From Poindextera sp963706385 (GTDB lineage Bacteria; Pseudomonadota; Alphaproteobacteria; Caulobacterales; Caulobacteraceae), in NCBI GenBank assembly GCA_963706385.1, contig OY970153.1, positions 620,001 to 684,000 of the forward strand: DNA of 64,000 nucleotides, given 5' to 3'. A model generated the notes under the pieces. That model was not told where the DNA came from and made no database searches. It saw only the letters and a list, made by a program, of their open reading frames with translations. Position 1 is the stretch's first letter, and every line of letters begins with the position of its first letter. Both the position numbers and the translations under genes were made by a program. Below are positions 46,038 to 54,600 of the stretch, in pieces.

Positions 46038-46106
46038 GTGTCTCATTGTCTCCAACCGCGGTCGCAAAGCGTGACCTGGAGCCTCAAGACCGAGGTTCGC
46101 GCCTGA
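46038..46106 (+). CDS. 22-codon ORF with full-length Shine-Dalgarno
   Basis: GTG start at 46038, TGA at 46104-46106, product MSHCLQPRSQSVTWSLKTEV plus Arg-Ala. The bases AAAGGAGGTGATCC at 46023-46036 are the perfect 14-nt complement of the universal 16S rRNA 3' tail, placed 7 bases (GGAGG to GTG) from the start. This is the strongest ribosome site in the window. The ORF sits alone in a unit closed by an intrinsic terminator at 46181-46212. The peptide is basic and unlike any family I know; the RNA may matter more than the peptide. Confidence 0.55.
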   Translation: MSHCLQPRSQSVTWSLKTEVRA

Positions 46107-46180
46107 CAACGCCGTTCGCCTGAAAGGCAAGGTCTCGCGTAAGGCTGGGGCGACCCGGCCAACCGCGGTCCGACGATGGA

Positions 46181-46212
46181 GGGGCCGTTCCAGCGATGGG
46201 GCGGCCCTTTTT
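46181..46212 (+). terminator. Intrinsic terminator of the short unit
   Basis: GGGCCG (46182-46187) pairs with CGGCCC (46202-46207), extended inward by TTCC/GGGG-type pairs, and is followed by five T residues (46208-46212). It closes the plus-strand unit containing the 22-codon ORF and faces the convergent DUF3574 gene. Confidence 0.75.
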
Positions 46213-46237
46213 CATTGAGCCGTTTCGCGCCCGGGAT

Positions 46238-46681
46238 TCAGAACGAGACGCAGTCCTGATGCGTCATCTCCAGCACGGCCTGCTGGTTGAAGCGGCGCTT
46301 GTAGGCGGCCCGGATGGCGTCGAGTTGGGCCGCGTCGTCCGCATGGCCAGGCAGGACGATCATCACCACCTTGGCCGGGCCGTAGAGGATGCCGCCGGCG
46401 GGCTTGGGCGTCAGGTCCTGAGCGTCGAGCACCGTCAGCCCTTCGTGAAACCGCGGAATGACTTGATCGCTCAAGAAGGCGGAGAACTCAGCCTCGCTGA
46501 CCCCGGGGCCGGGCGCTTCGCCGGCGATCCGGGCGAACACCAGCTCGGCCGTGGCGCGCTGGTTGTCGGCCGAGCAGTGCTGCGATGGCGTCAGCGCGGG
46601 CCTGGGCGCGGGGGCGTGGGCGCAGGCGGCGAGGTTCGCCGAAAGCGCCACGGCAACCAAGCCTATGCGCGACCACTTCAA
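46238..46681 (-). CDS. DUF3574 lipoprotein
   Basis: 147 residues. Lipoprotein signal with lipobox LAAC (Cys20), then a DUF3574-type domain: WDDEVIPRF-like segment (FLSDQVIPRFHEGLTVLDA), SKVVMIVLPG-like GPAKVVMIVLPGH and IRAAYKRRFNQQAVLEM. TTG at 46681 is chosen since GAGGGGG precedes it by 5 bases; a GTG two codons upstream is too close to that site. Function unknown. Confidence 0.75.
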   Translation of the reverse strand: MKWSRIGLVAVALSANLAACAHAPAPRPALTPSQHCSADNQRATAELVFARIAGEAPGPGVSEAEFSAFLSDQVIPRFHEGLTVLDAQDLTPKPAGGILYGPAKVVMIVLPGHADDAAQLDAIRAAYKRRFNQQAVLEMTHQDCVSF

Positions 46682-46822
46682 ACGCACCCCCTCGCGACCA
46701 GCGCTCGCGACATGGCGCCGCCGAATCAAATCCTGGGCCCTTTGATAGTGGAAACGCCGCGTCTGGGGCAGCAGCGACGTCAACACCTCTGCGTGATTCT
46801 CCCGCGTGAATGGCCAAGCGGC

Positions 46823-47881
46823 CTAATCGTCGCGGCCCGCGAGCTTTTCCAACAGAAAATAGACCGCGCTCGCCACGCACAGGATGCCGATGGAGCCGAG
46901 CGCCACCACCGCGATGTTGAGCGCCTCGCCGGTCGGCTTGGCGTGAAGCGCCCAAATCACGGCCCCGATGAACGCGACAAGTCCGGCCGTTCCCAACAGG
47001 ACGAGCGGGCCGTATTCGCCGGACCTGGGCCTGGGCCTGGGCCTGGGCTTGGACTTGGGTTCGGGCTCTGGCATTCCGAAGATAGTCCGGCGCATGGCTT
47101 CGACATCCGATCCAACCGGCGGCGAAGAGTCGGACGGGGCGAACAACGGCGCCTCCACGCCGGGCTCTGACGCGGACACGGGCTCGGGCGCGGCGATGTC
47201 GGGAAACGGCGCTGAACCGTCCGTCGCCGCCTCGATTGGCCGGGTGGGCGCCTCGTCAGGCGCCAGGGCCCGCAAGCGGATGGCCAGATTGGCGGCGGCG
47301 CGTTGAACGGGCGAGAGATCATCCGCCTCGAAGCCCGCCGGCGGGGAGGCATCCTCGGCCCGGACCACCGGGTCGTCGTCCGCCTTTGGTTCGATTATCG
47401 GCGAAGGCGCCGGAATCCAGCCACCCTGAGGGGTCAGAAACAGGGCCTTTTCGGCCGCGCGGCGGCGGACCAGGGCGTCGACCACGATCCGCTCGCCCTC
47501 AAAATCGGCCTTGCGCCAGATATCCAGCGCGAACGCGGCCCCGAGCAGGTCGCCCTGATTGACCCGGCGCAGCACCGTGGAATGGCGAAAATTCTCGATC
47601 CCGATGTTGAACACGAACGAGGCCAGGGCGTCGAACTGGTTCTGGGTCAGGGGAGTGAACACCGCCTGCTCGATCGCCGCGGCGACCTGCCGCAGGTCGT
47701 AGATCAGCAAGGCTTCGGCGTCATCTTCCGACACCACCGCGCCCTCCCGCGCGGTCTGGGTGTGGCCATGGCCAATGGTCCAGCGGCCATCCGGCGACTG
47801 GACGGCGCGCCGGTGATAACCCTCGAAGCGCTTGATCAGATCGATCGCGGCCAGGGAGACCTGATAACGCGGCTTGATCAC
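46823..47881 (-). CDS. GH24 lysozyme-like protein with C-terminal membrane hairpin
   Basis: 352 residues. Residues 1-150 are a phage-type lysozyme (GH24): Glu20 in KRFEGYHRR, Asp31 and Thr41 in DGRWTIGHGHT, FVFNIGIENFRHSTVLRRVN. A long acidic/Pro-rich linker follows, then Pro-Arg repeats and two hydrophobic helices at the extreme C-terminus (LVLLGTAGLVAFIGAVIWAL and LNIAVVALGSIGILCVASAVYFLL). No signal peptide, no holin or phage gene nearby: probably a domesticated enzyme. GTG start. Confidence 0.85.
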   Translation of the reverse strand: MIKPRYQVSLAAIDLIKRFEGYHRRAVQSPDGRWTIGHGHTQTAREGAVVSEDDAEALLIYDLRQVAAAIEQAVFTPLTQNQFDALASFVFNIGIENFRHSTVLRRVNQGDLLGAAFALDIWRKADFEGERIVVDALVRRRAAEKALFLTPQGGWIPAPSPIIEPKADDDPVVRAEDASPPAGFEADDLSPVQRAAANLAIRLRALAPDEAPTRPIEAATDGSAPFPDIAAPEPVSASEPGVEAPLFAPSDSSPPVGSDVEAMRRTIFGMPEPEPKSKPRPRPRPRSGEYGPLVLLGTAGLVAFIGAVIWALHAKPTGEALNIAVVALGSIGILCVASAVYFLLEKLAGRDD

Positions 47882-47947
47882 CGGTGTGGTCCAGTTTGAA
47901 ACAGATGCGAATTCGTCAGCCCAGTATCCGGCAAGATCAGGGCCGGA

Positions 47948-49363
47948 TCAGCGCAGGATGATCAGGGTGGCCAGACCGAGGAAGCTGAAGTAGCCGACGC
48001 AGTCGGTCACCGTGGTCAGGAACACCACCGACGAAGCCGCCGGGTCGAACCCCATCCGGTCCAGCGCCAAGGGCAAGAGGATGCCGGCGATCGCCGCGGC
48101 GAACAGGTTGATGATCATGGCCAGACCCGCCACCATCGCCATCGCCGGATCGTGAAACCACAACAAGGTGATCAAGCCGATCACGACGAAGAAGGCGACG
48201 CCGTTCAACAGGCCGACGGCGATCTCCCGCCAGATGGCGGCCAGAATATTGGCCGCGTTCAGCTCCTTGGTCGCCAGCGCCCGAACCGCCACCGTCAGCG
48301 TCTGGGTCCCGGCGTTGCCGCCCATCGAGGCGGCGATCGGATTGAGCACGGCCAGCGCCGCCAGCTTGGCGATCGAGCCCTGATAGAGGGCGATCACCCC
48401 GGAGGCCAGGATCGCGGTGCCGAGGTTGATCAACAGCCACCAGAACCGCGAGCCGGTGATCTCGAAGATCGAGGCCCCTCGCCCCGGGTCGGAAACCCCG
48501 GCCAGGGCCAGCATGTCCTCCTGGCTTTCCTCCTGGATGACGCCGACGATGTCGTCGACGGTGATCTGGCCCACCAGCCGCCCGCCCGGTTCGACCACGG
48601 GCGCGGAGATCAGGTGGTACTTGTCGAAGATGTAGGCGACCTCCTCCTGATCCATGTCGATCGGAATTTCGGTGACCGGCTCCATGATCTCCGACAAGGC
48701 GACTTCCGGACGGCTCCGCAGCAATCGGCTGATGGGCGCCGCGCCGAGCGGCTTGTTGGCCGGGTCGACCACGTAAACGTCGAAAAACAGCTCTGGCAGG
48801 TCGACGCCCGCGCCGCGCACATGGTCGATGGTCTGGCCGACGGTCCAAAATTGCGGCGCGGCCAGCACCTCGCGCTGCATCAACCTCCCGGCGGTATCCT
48901 CTTCGTAGGCCAGCGCGGTTTCGATCGAGGCGCGATCGACGTCGGACATCGCCGCCAGGACCACGCCCTTCTTGTCCTCCTCCAGGTCGTCGACCACGTC
49001 CGCGGCGTCGTCGGAATCCATCTCGCCGAGCGCTTGGACCAGCCTGGCCGGTTCGACCTGTTCGAGGATGTCCTCGCGAATGTTTCCTTCCAGTTCCGAC
49101 AGCACCTCGGCGAGATCGTCGGCGGACAGCAGCGGAACCAGTTGTTCGCGGTAGCTCGGCGAGAGGAAGCCCATCAGGTCGGCGATATCGGCCGGATGCA
49201 GGGCGCCGATCAGCTCGCGCAGACGCCCCGCGTCGCCGCGGTCGGCGGCGTCGACCACCATCTCCACGAAGGCGGGATTCAGCGCATAGTCGTCGCGAAG
49301 GGCGAGGTCCTCGAGGTCTTCGGTGGAGGCCGCGGCCAGGGACTCGTCGCTCGCACGCGCCAT
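47948..49363 (-). CDS. mgtE: Magnesium transporter MgtE
   Basis: 471 residues: cytoplasmic superhelical N domain (about 20-140) with LRELIGALHPADIADLMGFL, two CBS domains (LMQREVLAAPQFWTVGQTIDHVR; EIMEPVTEIPIDMDQEEVAYIFDKYHL), a plug helix, and five transmembrane helices with NPIAASMGGNAGTQTLTVAVRAL. Mg-gated channel/transporter. No Mg riboswitch is evident upstream. It lies 52 bases from tRNA-Leu. Confidence 0.95.
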   Translation of the reverse strand: MARASDESLAAASTEDLEDLALRDDYALNPAFVEMVVDAADRGDAGRLRELIGALHPADIADLMGFLSPSYREQLVPLLSADDLAEVLSELEGNIREDILEQVEPARLVQALGEMDSDDAADVVDDLEEDKKGVVLAAMSDVDRASIETALAYEEDTAGRLMQREVLAAPQFWTVGQTIDHVRGAGVDLPELFFDVYVVDPANKPLGAAPISRLLRSRPEVALSEIMEPVTEIPIDMDQEEVAYIFDKYHLISAPVVEPGGRLVGQITVDDIVGVIQEESQEDMLALAGVSDPGRGASIFEITGSRFWWLLINLGTAILASGVIALYQGSIAKLAALAVLNPIAASMGGNAGTQTLTVAVRALATKELNAANILAAIWREIAVGLLNGVAFFVVIGLITLLWFHDPAMAMVAGLAMIINLFAAAIAGILLPLALDRMGFDPAASSVVFLTTVTDCVGYFSFLGLATLIILR

Positions 49364-49415
49364 TGCGTCGTCCTCGTCTTAAGTCGCCTCGGCGTTAGGA
49401 CTCCCGATCATCCAC

Positions 49416-49500
49416 TGGTGCGGTCGAGAAGACTCGAACTTCCACGGGTTGCCCCACAGCGACCTCAACGCTGCGCGTCTACCAATTCCGCCACGACCGC
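49416..49500 (-). tRNA. tRNA-Leu (anticodon GAG)
   Basis: Class II tRNA on the minus strand: acceptor GCGGTCG pairs with CGACCGC, D arm with TTGGTAGACGC, anticodon stem CAGCG, loop TTGAGGT (anticodon GAG), a long variable arm, T arm GGTTCGA-like (AGTTCGAGTCT), and encoded CCA at 49416-49418. 85 nucleotides. Confidence 0.95.
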
Positions 49501-49607
49501 GACGTGGTGAGGCGCGGGGCGTAGCAAAACCGATGGTCTTTGTGAAGTGCGGCGGCCTGTTCGACGGCCGATGGAATTCGGGCGAGCGCTGGGCGCGCGG
49601 ACGGGTT

Positions 49608-49865
49608 TTAGAATCCGCCGGCCATGAAGTCGTAGACGTCGGCCTCGCGGGTAACGGTGATGGCGATCTTTTCGTCTTTGACCTGAATCTCGCCGCGGGC
49701 GACCGGATGGTTGTTGGCCAGGATCCAGACCTCGTCGGTAGTCTTGGTGTCCAGGGGAATCACCGCGCCCCGACCCATGCGCAGGAGCTGCTGCATCGGC
49801 AGGACCGAACGCCCCAACACGATCGAAATCTCGACGTTGACCGCCTTGACCTGATCCAAGACCAC
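49608..49865 (-). CDS. SpoA-domain protein, FliN-like
   Basis: 85 residues that are almost only a SpoA (surface presentation of antigens) domain: VNVEISIVLGRSVLPMQQLLRMGRGAVIPLD, DEVWILANNHPVARGEI and VYDFMAGGF-like end. FliN of the flagellar switch (C-ring) has this domain and is usually longer N-terminally. No flagellar genes flank it (tRNA-Leu on one side, lipB on the other), so it is an orphan copy or a lone fliN. Start is a GTG with weak ribosome site. Confidence 0.75.
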   Translation of the reverse strand: MVLDQVKAVNVEISIVLGRSVLPMQQLLRMGRGAVIPLDTKTTDEVWILANNHPVARGEIQVKDEKIAITVTREADVYDFMAGGF

Positions 49866-49925
49866 ACCCCACTTACACCCAAAGGCGGCCGTTGCGCCGG
49901 CGCCGGAGACTCACAATGCGGCCAC

Positions 49926-50663
49926 ATGCTTGACCGGTCGTTAAGCGCCGAGGCGATCATCCCGCTTTTGCCTCGCCCGGACGCACGCCCCGCCGGCTGG
50001 GCGGTTTCGCGGGAACTGGTGAGTTACCTGGCGGCGACGGCGGCGATGGAGGCCCGCGCAGCGGCGATCGCCGAAGGTTCGGCCGGCGAGCTGGTCTGGC
50101 TGCTCGAGCATCCGCCGCTCTACACCGCCGGGGTCTCGGCCAAGCCGGCCGACCTTCTGGCGCCGGACCGGTTTCCGGTGTTCGCCAGCGGCCGCGGCGG
50201 CCAGCACACCTACCACGGGCCCGGCCAGCGGGTGGCCTATGTCATGCTGGACCTGCGCGAGCGCGGGCGCGACGTGCGCGCCTTCGTCTCGGCGCTCGAG
50301 GCCTGGATCATCGACGCGCTGGCCGCCTTCAACGTCGATGGACTGATCCGGCCCGGACGTGTCGGGGTTTGGGTCGATAGGCGAGCGCCGGGCGGCCCGC
50401 CCCGCGAGAACAAGATCGCGGCCATCGGCGTTCGCATCCGCCGCTGGGTCTCGTTTCACGGGGTCAGCCTGAACGTCGAGCCCGACCTCGAACACTTCAG
50501 CGGCATCGTGCCCTGCGGCATCCGCGAACACGGCGTCACCAGCCTGATCGACTTGGGCCTGCCGGTGACCATGGACGAAGTGGACGCGGCGCTGAAAGCC
50601 AGTTTCGGCGGCATCTTCGGCCCGATCGAGGACGCCGAGCCGCCGGATGCGCCGCCCGGGTGA
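49926..50663 (+). CDS. lipB: Lipoyl(octanoyl) transferase
   Basis: Transfers octanoyl from ACP to lipoyl domains. 245 residues with GRGGQHTYHGPGQRVAYVMLDL, the conserved Lys163 in ENKIAAIGVRI and the acyl-thioester Cys197 in GIVPCGIREHGVTSL. ATG at 49926; the frame is open far upstream without homology. Divergent from the FliN-like gene with only 60 bases between. Confidence 0.95.
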   Translation: MLDRSLSAEAIIPLLPRPDARPAGWAVSRELVSYLAATAAMEARAAAIAEGSAGELVWLLEHPPLYTAGVSAKPADLLAPDRFPVFASGRGGQHTYHGPGQRVAYVMLDLRERGRDVRAFVSALEAWIIDALAAFNVDGLIRPGRVGVWVDRRAPGGPPRENKIAAIGVRIRRWVSFHGVSLNVEPDLEHFSGIVPCGIREHGVTSLIDLGLPVTMDEVDAALKASFGGIFGPIEDAEPPDAPPG

Positions 50664-50668
50664 TCGGC

Positions 50669-51070
50669 TCAGATCGCCGAAAGCGGATTCAGCGGATTGG
50701 GCCCATAGCGGTTGGCCCCCTGCTCACCCGGCATCACGCCCAGTTCGATCACCGTCCAGAACAGCACCAATGAGAACAGGAAATCGAGGAAACCGACCGG
50801 GTGGGGCCAGACCACCAATACCGAGAACAACACCAACGCCGACCACCAGCCCGAGCGACCGCGGTCGTGCAGCCGCTTGGACAGCACCGATGCGGCGCAG
50901 AACACCAGCACCGGATAGACGAACCAACCGGTGATCCAATGCATCACCCGCCCGACGATGCCCTCGTAGAGCGCCGTCACCGCGATCAGGATCGCCGAGG
51001 AGACCAGGAACGGCGCGCGGGAGGTCCGTCCCACCGAGGACAGGAACAGGTCCTTCCAGTCGTTGCGCAT
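50669..51070 (-). CDS. DUF805 membrane protein
   Basis: 133 residues: N-terminal segment WKDLFLSSVGRTSRAPFLVSSA, about four helices and the diagnostic CAASVLSKRLHDRGRSGWW loop. The DUF805 family has no settled function. ATG at 51070 chosen at the family start (MRNDW); the frame is open upstream. Convergent with lipB. Confidence 0.85.
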   Translation of the reverse strand: MRNDWKDLFLSSVGRTSRAPFLVSSAILIAVTALYEGIVGRVMHWITGWFVYPVLVFCAASVLSKRLHDRGRSGWWSALVLFSVLVVWPHPVGFLDFLFSLVLFWTVIELGVMPGEQGANRYGPNPLNPLSAI

Positions 51071-51241
51071 TCCATCCACCGTCGGCTCCGATTCGTCTCG
51101 CCCGATCGCTGATGCGGAATTTAGGCGCGCGGGCGCGTATGGGAAAGGCCGTGCGGCGACGCGAGCGGGCGAGCGGCGCACACCTCCCGTTTCAGATATC
51201 CCAATCTAGCGTTGTCGCGCGTAACGAGGCACAATCGGCCG

Positions 51242-51724
51242 ATGACCGAGGCCTCCGCCACGCTCCGATCCGCCGCGGGATTCGATCTGAGCCCGCCCTC
51301 GCCCGACGCGCTCGCGCGGCTGGAGGCCGACCTGAGCCAGGAGGAGCGCGAGGTGCTCCTGCATCACGGCACCGAGGCGCCGTTCTGCGGCGGGCTTTTG
51401 AACAACAAGAGCGACGGCGTCTATTGCTGCCGCCTGTGCGGCCTGCCGCTGTTCCGCGCCCGGACCAAGTTCGACAGCGGCACCGGCTGGCCCAGCTTCC
51501 ACGCCCCGATCGACCGGGACCACGTCCGGGCGGTGAAGGATGACAGCTACGGCATGGTGCGGATCGAGACCCGCTGCGCGCGCTGCGACAGTCATCAGGG
51601 GCACGTGTTTCCCGATGGCCCGCCCCCAACCGGTCTGCGCTACTGCATCAACTCGGTCTCGCTGAGCTTCGTCGCCGACGGCGAGGCCCTGCCCGATCCG
51701 CTGCGCAGAGGCGATCGCCTGTAG
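51242..51724 (+). CDS. msrB: Peptide-methionine (R)-S-oxide reductase
   Basis: 160-residue repair enzyme reducing Met-R-sulfoxide. Catalytic Cys135 in GLRYCINSVSLSF; structural zinc held by Cys63, Cys66, Cys112, Cys115; GTGWPSFHAPI motif. Cytoplasmic, no signal peptide. ATG 51242 chosen. MsrA is not in the window. Confidence 0.95.
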   Translation: MTEASATLRSAAGFDLSPPSPDALARLEADLSQEEREVLLHHGTEAPFCGGLLNNKSDGVYCCRLCGLPLFRARTKFDSGTGWPSFHAPIDRDHVRAVKDDSYGMVRIETRCARCDSHQGHVFPDGPPPTGLRYCINSVSLSFVADGEALPDPLRRGDRL

Positions 51725-51783
51725 GCCAAGAGGCGCCGGCGTGCGAGGCTGGAGCCTTTCGATTCATCGGAGTCATCGGGTCC

Positions 51784-52286
51784 ATGCTTCGTCTCCACCC
51801 GCCTCTTGTCGCCCTGGCGGCCGTCCTGCCGCTCACGGCCTGCCATGCGCACAAGACCGGCGCCTCCAGCGCCGACAGCCATGCGCCCGGCACCACCACG
51901 GCCAGCCTGCCCGCCAACTGCTCGAAATATCCGCAAGGCGCCCCGGCGTGATTCGCACCTTCTGCGACGGGCCGGCGGTGGTGAACCTGACCGTGGCGGG
52001 CGTGCGACACACCTTGAACGGCGGCGCCTGCGAGACCACCGGCGGGGTCTTCGCGCTGAATTTGGGGGTGGTGGCCGGCCCGGGTCTGGCCGGCCCAAAG
52101 CCGGACTACGTCGGCCTGAGCACCCAGGTCATCAGCGGACCATTCAGCAACGCCGTGCTGACGGTGAACCTAGACGGCAAGGGCTATGCCGTGACTCGGA
52201 ACAGCGGCGAGGTCTCGCCAACCGGCGGCAGCTTCGCCGGCAAGGCGCGCGGCGGCGAGGACGTCAGCGGCAGCTTCACCTGCTGA
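51784..52286 (+). CDS. Hypothetical lipoprotein, frame broken by one missing base
   Basis: Signal peptide with lipobox PLTAC (Cys20), a spacer, then CSKYPQGAPGVIRTFCDGPAVVNLTV and a small beta-rich domain to SGSFTC. The frame stops after CSKYPQGAPA at about 51941-51944 (a CCCC run); adding one C restores a 167-residue protein. Two or more Cys pairs could be disulfides. Family unknown to me. Confidence 0.65.
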
Positions 52287-52305
52287 CCCCGCCCATCGCG
52301 CGGTG

Positions 52306-53838
52306 TCACAGCGGGATGTTGTCGTGCTTCTTCCAGGGATTGGTCAGCTGTTTTCCCTTCAGCGACTTGAGCGCCCGCACGATCCGGCGACGGGTGCCGT
52401 GGGGCATGATCACGTCGTCGATATAGCCCAGGCTGGCGGCCACGAACGGGTTGGCGAAGCGCCGCTTGTACTCGGCCTCGCGCGCGGCCAGCGCTTCGGG
52501 ATCGGCGGCGTCGGCGCGGAAGATGATCTCGACCGCCCCCTTGGCGCCCATCACCGCGATCTCGGCGGTCGGCCAAGCGTAGTTGAAGTCGCCGCGGATA
52601 TGCTTGGAGCTCATCACGTCATAGGCGCCGCCATAGGCCTTGCGGGTGATCAGAGTGATCTTGGGCACGGTGGCCTCGGCGTAGGCGAACAGCAGCTTGG
52701 CCCCGTGCTTGATCAGGGCGCCCTGCTCCTGCTTGGTGCCCGGCATGAAGCCCGGCACGTCGACGAAGGTCACGACCGGGATGTTGAAGGCGTCGCAGAA
52801 ACGCACGAAGCGCGCGGCCTTGCGCGCCGAGTCGATGTCCAGCACCCCGGCCAACACCTGCGGCTGGTTGGCCACGATACCGATCGGCTCGCCGTCCATG
52901 CGCGCGAAACCGCAAACGATGTTCTTGGCCCAATCCGGTGAGATTTCAAAAAAATCCGCCTCATCTACAACTTTGTAGATCAGTTCCTTCATGTCGTAGG
53001 GCTTGTTCGGATTAGCCGGCACGAGGGTGTCCAGCGACGGCTCCTGCCGGTCCGGGTCGTCGAAGCTCTCGCGCGTCGGCGGCTTCTCGCGGTTGGACAG
53101 CGGCAGGAAATCAATCAGCCGGCGGACCTGGGTCAGGGCCTCGAGGTCGTTCTCGAACGCACCCTCCGCGACGCCGGATTTCGCGGCGTGGACGCGGTAG
53201 CCGCCGAGTTCCTCGTGGCTGACGTCCTCGTTGGTGACCGTCTTCACCACGTCGGGGCCGGTCACGTACATGTAGCTGGTGTCCTTCACCATGAAGATGA
53301 AGTCCATGATCGCCGGAGAGTAGACGTCGCCGCCGGCGCAGGGGCCCATGATCACCGCGATCTGCGGGATGACGCCCGAGTAGAGGGTGTTGGCCAGGAA
53401 GATGTCGGCATAGCCGGCCAGGGCCTCGACCCCTTCCTGGATACGCGCCCCGCCGGCGTCGAAAAGGCCGATGACCGGCGCGCCGACCTTGGCCGCCTGC
53501 TCGTAAAGCTTGACGATCTTGCGCGCGTGAGCCCCCGAAAGAGACCCTCCGAAGACCGTGAAATCCTTGGAGAAAACAAAGACGATCCGGCCGTTGATCG
53601 TGCCCCAGCCGGTGACCACCCCATCGCCTGGCACCTTCTGTTCCGCCATGCCGAACTCGGTCGCCCGATGCTCGACGAACATGTCGAATTCCTCGAACGA
53701 GCCTTCGTCGAGCAGGACGTCGATCCGCTCGCGCGCGGTCAGCTTGCCCTTGGCGTGTTGCGCTGCGATCCGCCGCGCGCCGCCGCCCGCCCGCGCCTGT
53801 TCGCGACGCTTTTCGAGTTCGTCCAGAATGTGCTGCAC
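52306..53838 (-). CDS. pccB: Acyl-CoA (propionyl-CoA) carboxylase beta subunit
   Basis: Carboxyltransferase subunit of a biotin-dependent acyl-CoA carboxylase, likely propionyl-CoA. 510 residues with two crotonase-type halves: VIGLFDAGGARIQEGVEALAGYADIF and IPVVTFVDVPGFMPGTKQEQGALIKHGAKLLFAYAEATVPKITLI, and GGAYDVMSSKHI. GTG start at 53838 with AGGAGA 6 bases upstream. The alpha (biotin) subunit gene is not in the window. Downstream of atp12 by 61 bases. Confidence 0.92.
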   Translation of the reverse strand: MQHILDELEKRREQARAGGGARRIAAQHAKGKLTARERIDVLLDEGSFEEFDMFVEHRATEFGMAEQKVPGDGVVTGWGTINGRIVFVFSKDFTVFGGSLSGAHARKIVKLYEQAAKVGAPVIGLFDAGGARIQEGVEALAGYADIFLANTLYSGVIPQIAVIMGPCAGGDVYSPAIMDFIFMVKDTSYMYVTGPDVVKTVTNEDVSHEELGGYRVHAAKSGVAEGAFENDLEALTQVRRLIDFLPLSNREKPPTRESFDDPDRQEPSLDTLVPANPNKPYDMKELIYKVVDEADFFEISPDWAKNIVCGFARMDGEPIGIVANQPQVLAGVLDIDSARKAARFVRFCDAFNIPVVTFVDVPGFMPGTKQEQGALIKHGAKLLFAYAEATVPKITLITRKAYGGAYDVMSSKHIRGDFNYAWPTAEIAVMGAKGAVEIIFRADAADPEALAAREAEYKRRFANPFVAASLGYIDDVIMPHGTRRRIVRALKSLKGKQLTNPWKKHDNIPL

Positions 53839-53898
53839 GCGGTCTCTCCTGGTCAGACCGCAACGCCTAGACGCGTGTCGCGGCGATGACAAGCACGC

Positions 53899-54600
53899 TC
53901 AACGCAGGGCCGCGAACCAGCGATCGAGCATGGCCGCCTCTTCCGTAAGGAGACCCCGCCTCGCCTCCGCCTCAGCGTCAACCCCCCATTTTTCCTCCTG
54001 AAATTCCTCGTCCAGGCGGGAGAGTTCGAACGCCGCAAGCCCATCGAGCTGGTCGCGCTGGAGCGCCAGGGCCAGCACCGCCGATCCGAACAAGCCGGCG
54101 GCCATGGCCAGCGCCGCCAAGCCGAAGTCGTCCAGATCGAGGGCGATGGCCTCGACCTTGGCCACGGTCTGCGGCGGCTGGGCGGTGTGGACGATCCCCA
54201 CCGCGCGGCGCAGCTCGAGCCCAAGCGTGTCCCGGGCCCAGTCAAGCAACGGACCCCAGCGCCGCGTCTGCCGGGCGATCAGGGCCTCGGGCGCGTCGGC
54301 GAAATAGCAGAGCAGATCCGCGCCGACATAGCGTCCGACTTCGGCGGCCGTCTCGGTCCGCCGGGGCGCGATCCGGTCGATGGCGCTGAACGCCAGCCGC
54401 GTGGCCGCCATGGCGGAGAGATCGACCCGCTCACCCTGACCCGCCCACTCCTCGGCGAGCAGCTCGGCCAACGCCTTGGTCGGGACGACGAGCCGCGCCC
54501 CGCCGGGCGTGCGCACCGGCCGGCCGTCCAGCAGCACGCCCCAGCCCGGCTCGACCGGACCGGCCTCGGCCTTGGCGTAGAAGCGTTTGGGGCCATTCAC
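53899..54600 (-). CDS. ATP12 family F1-ATPase assembly chaperone
   Basis: 233 residues. RFYAKAEAGPVEPGWGVLLDGRPVRTPGGARLVVPTKALAELLAEEW and DLLCYFADAPEALIARQTRRWGPLLDWA are the ATP12 signatures. In mitochondria the homologue holds the F1 alpha subunit; in Alphaproteobacteria the role is inferred. GTG start overlapping the stop of the RluC-like gene (GTGA), so translationally coupled. Confidence 0.93.
   Translation of the reverse strand: MNGPKRFYAKAEAGPVEPGWGVLLDGRPVRTPGGARLVVPTKALAELLAEEWAGQGERVDLSAMAATRLAFSAIDRIAPRRTETAAEVGRYVGADLLCYFADAPEALIARQTRRWGPLLDWARDTLGLELRRAVGIVHTAQPPQTVAKVEAIALDLDDFGLAALAMAAGLFGSAVLALALQRDQLDGLAAFELSRLDEEFQEEKWGVDAEAEARRGLLTEEAAMLDRWFAALR

Noticed and set aside
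45960..46240. The long SD as part of a 16S rRNA gene fragment
   Set aside because: Only the terminal 14 to 15 bases match the complement of the 16S tail; the following bases do not continue into the 16S sequence.
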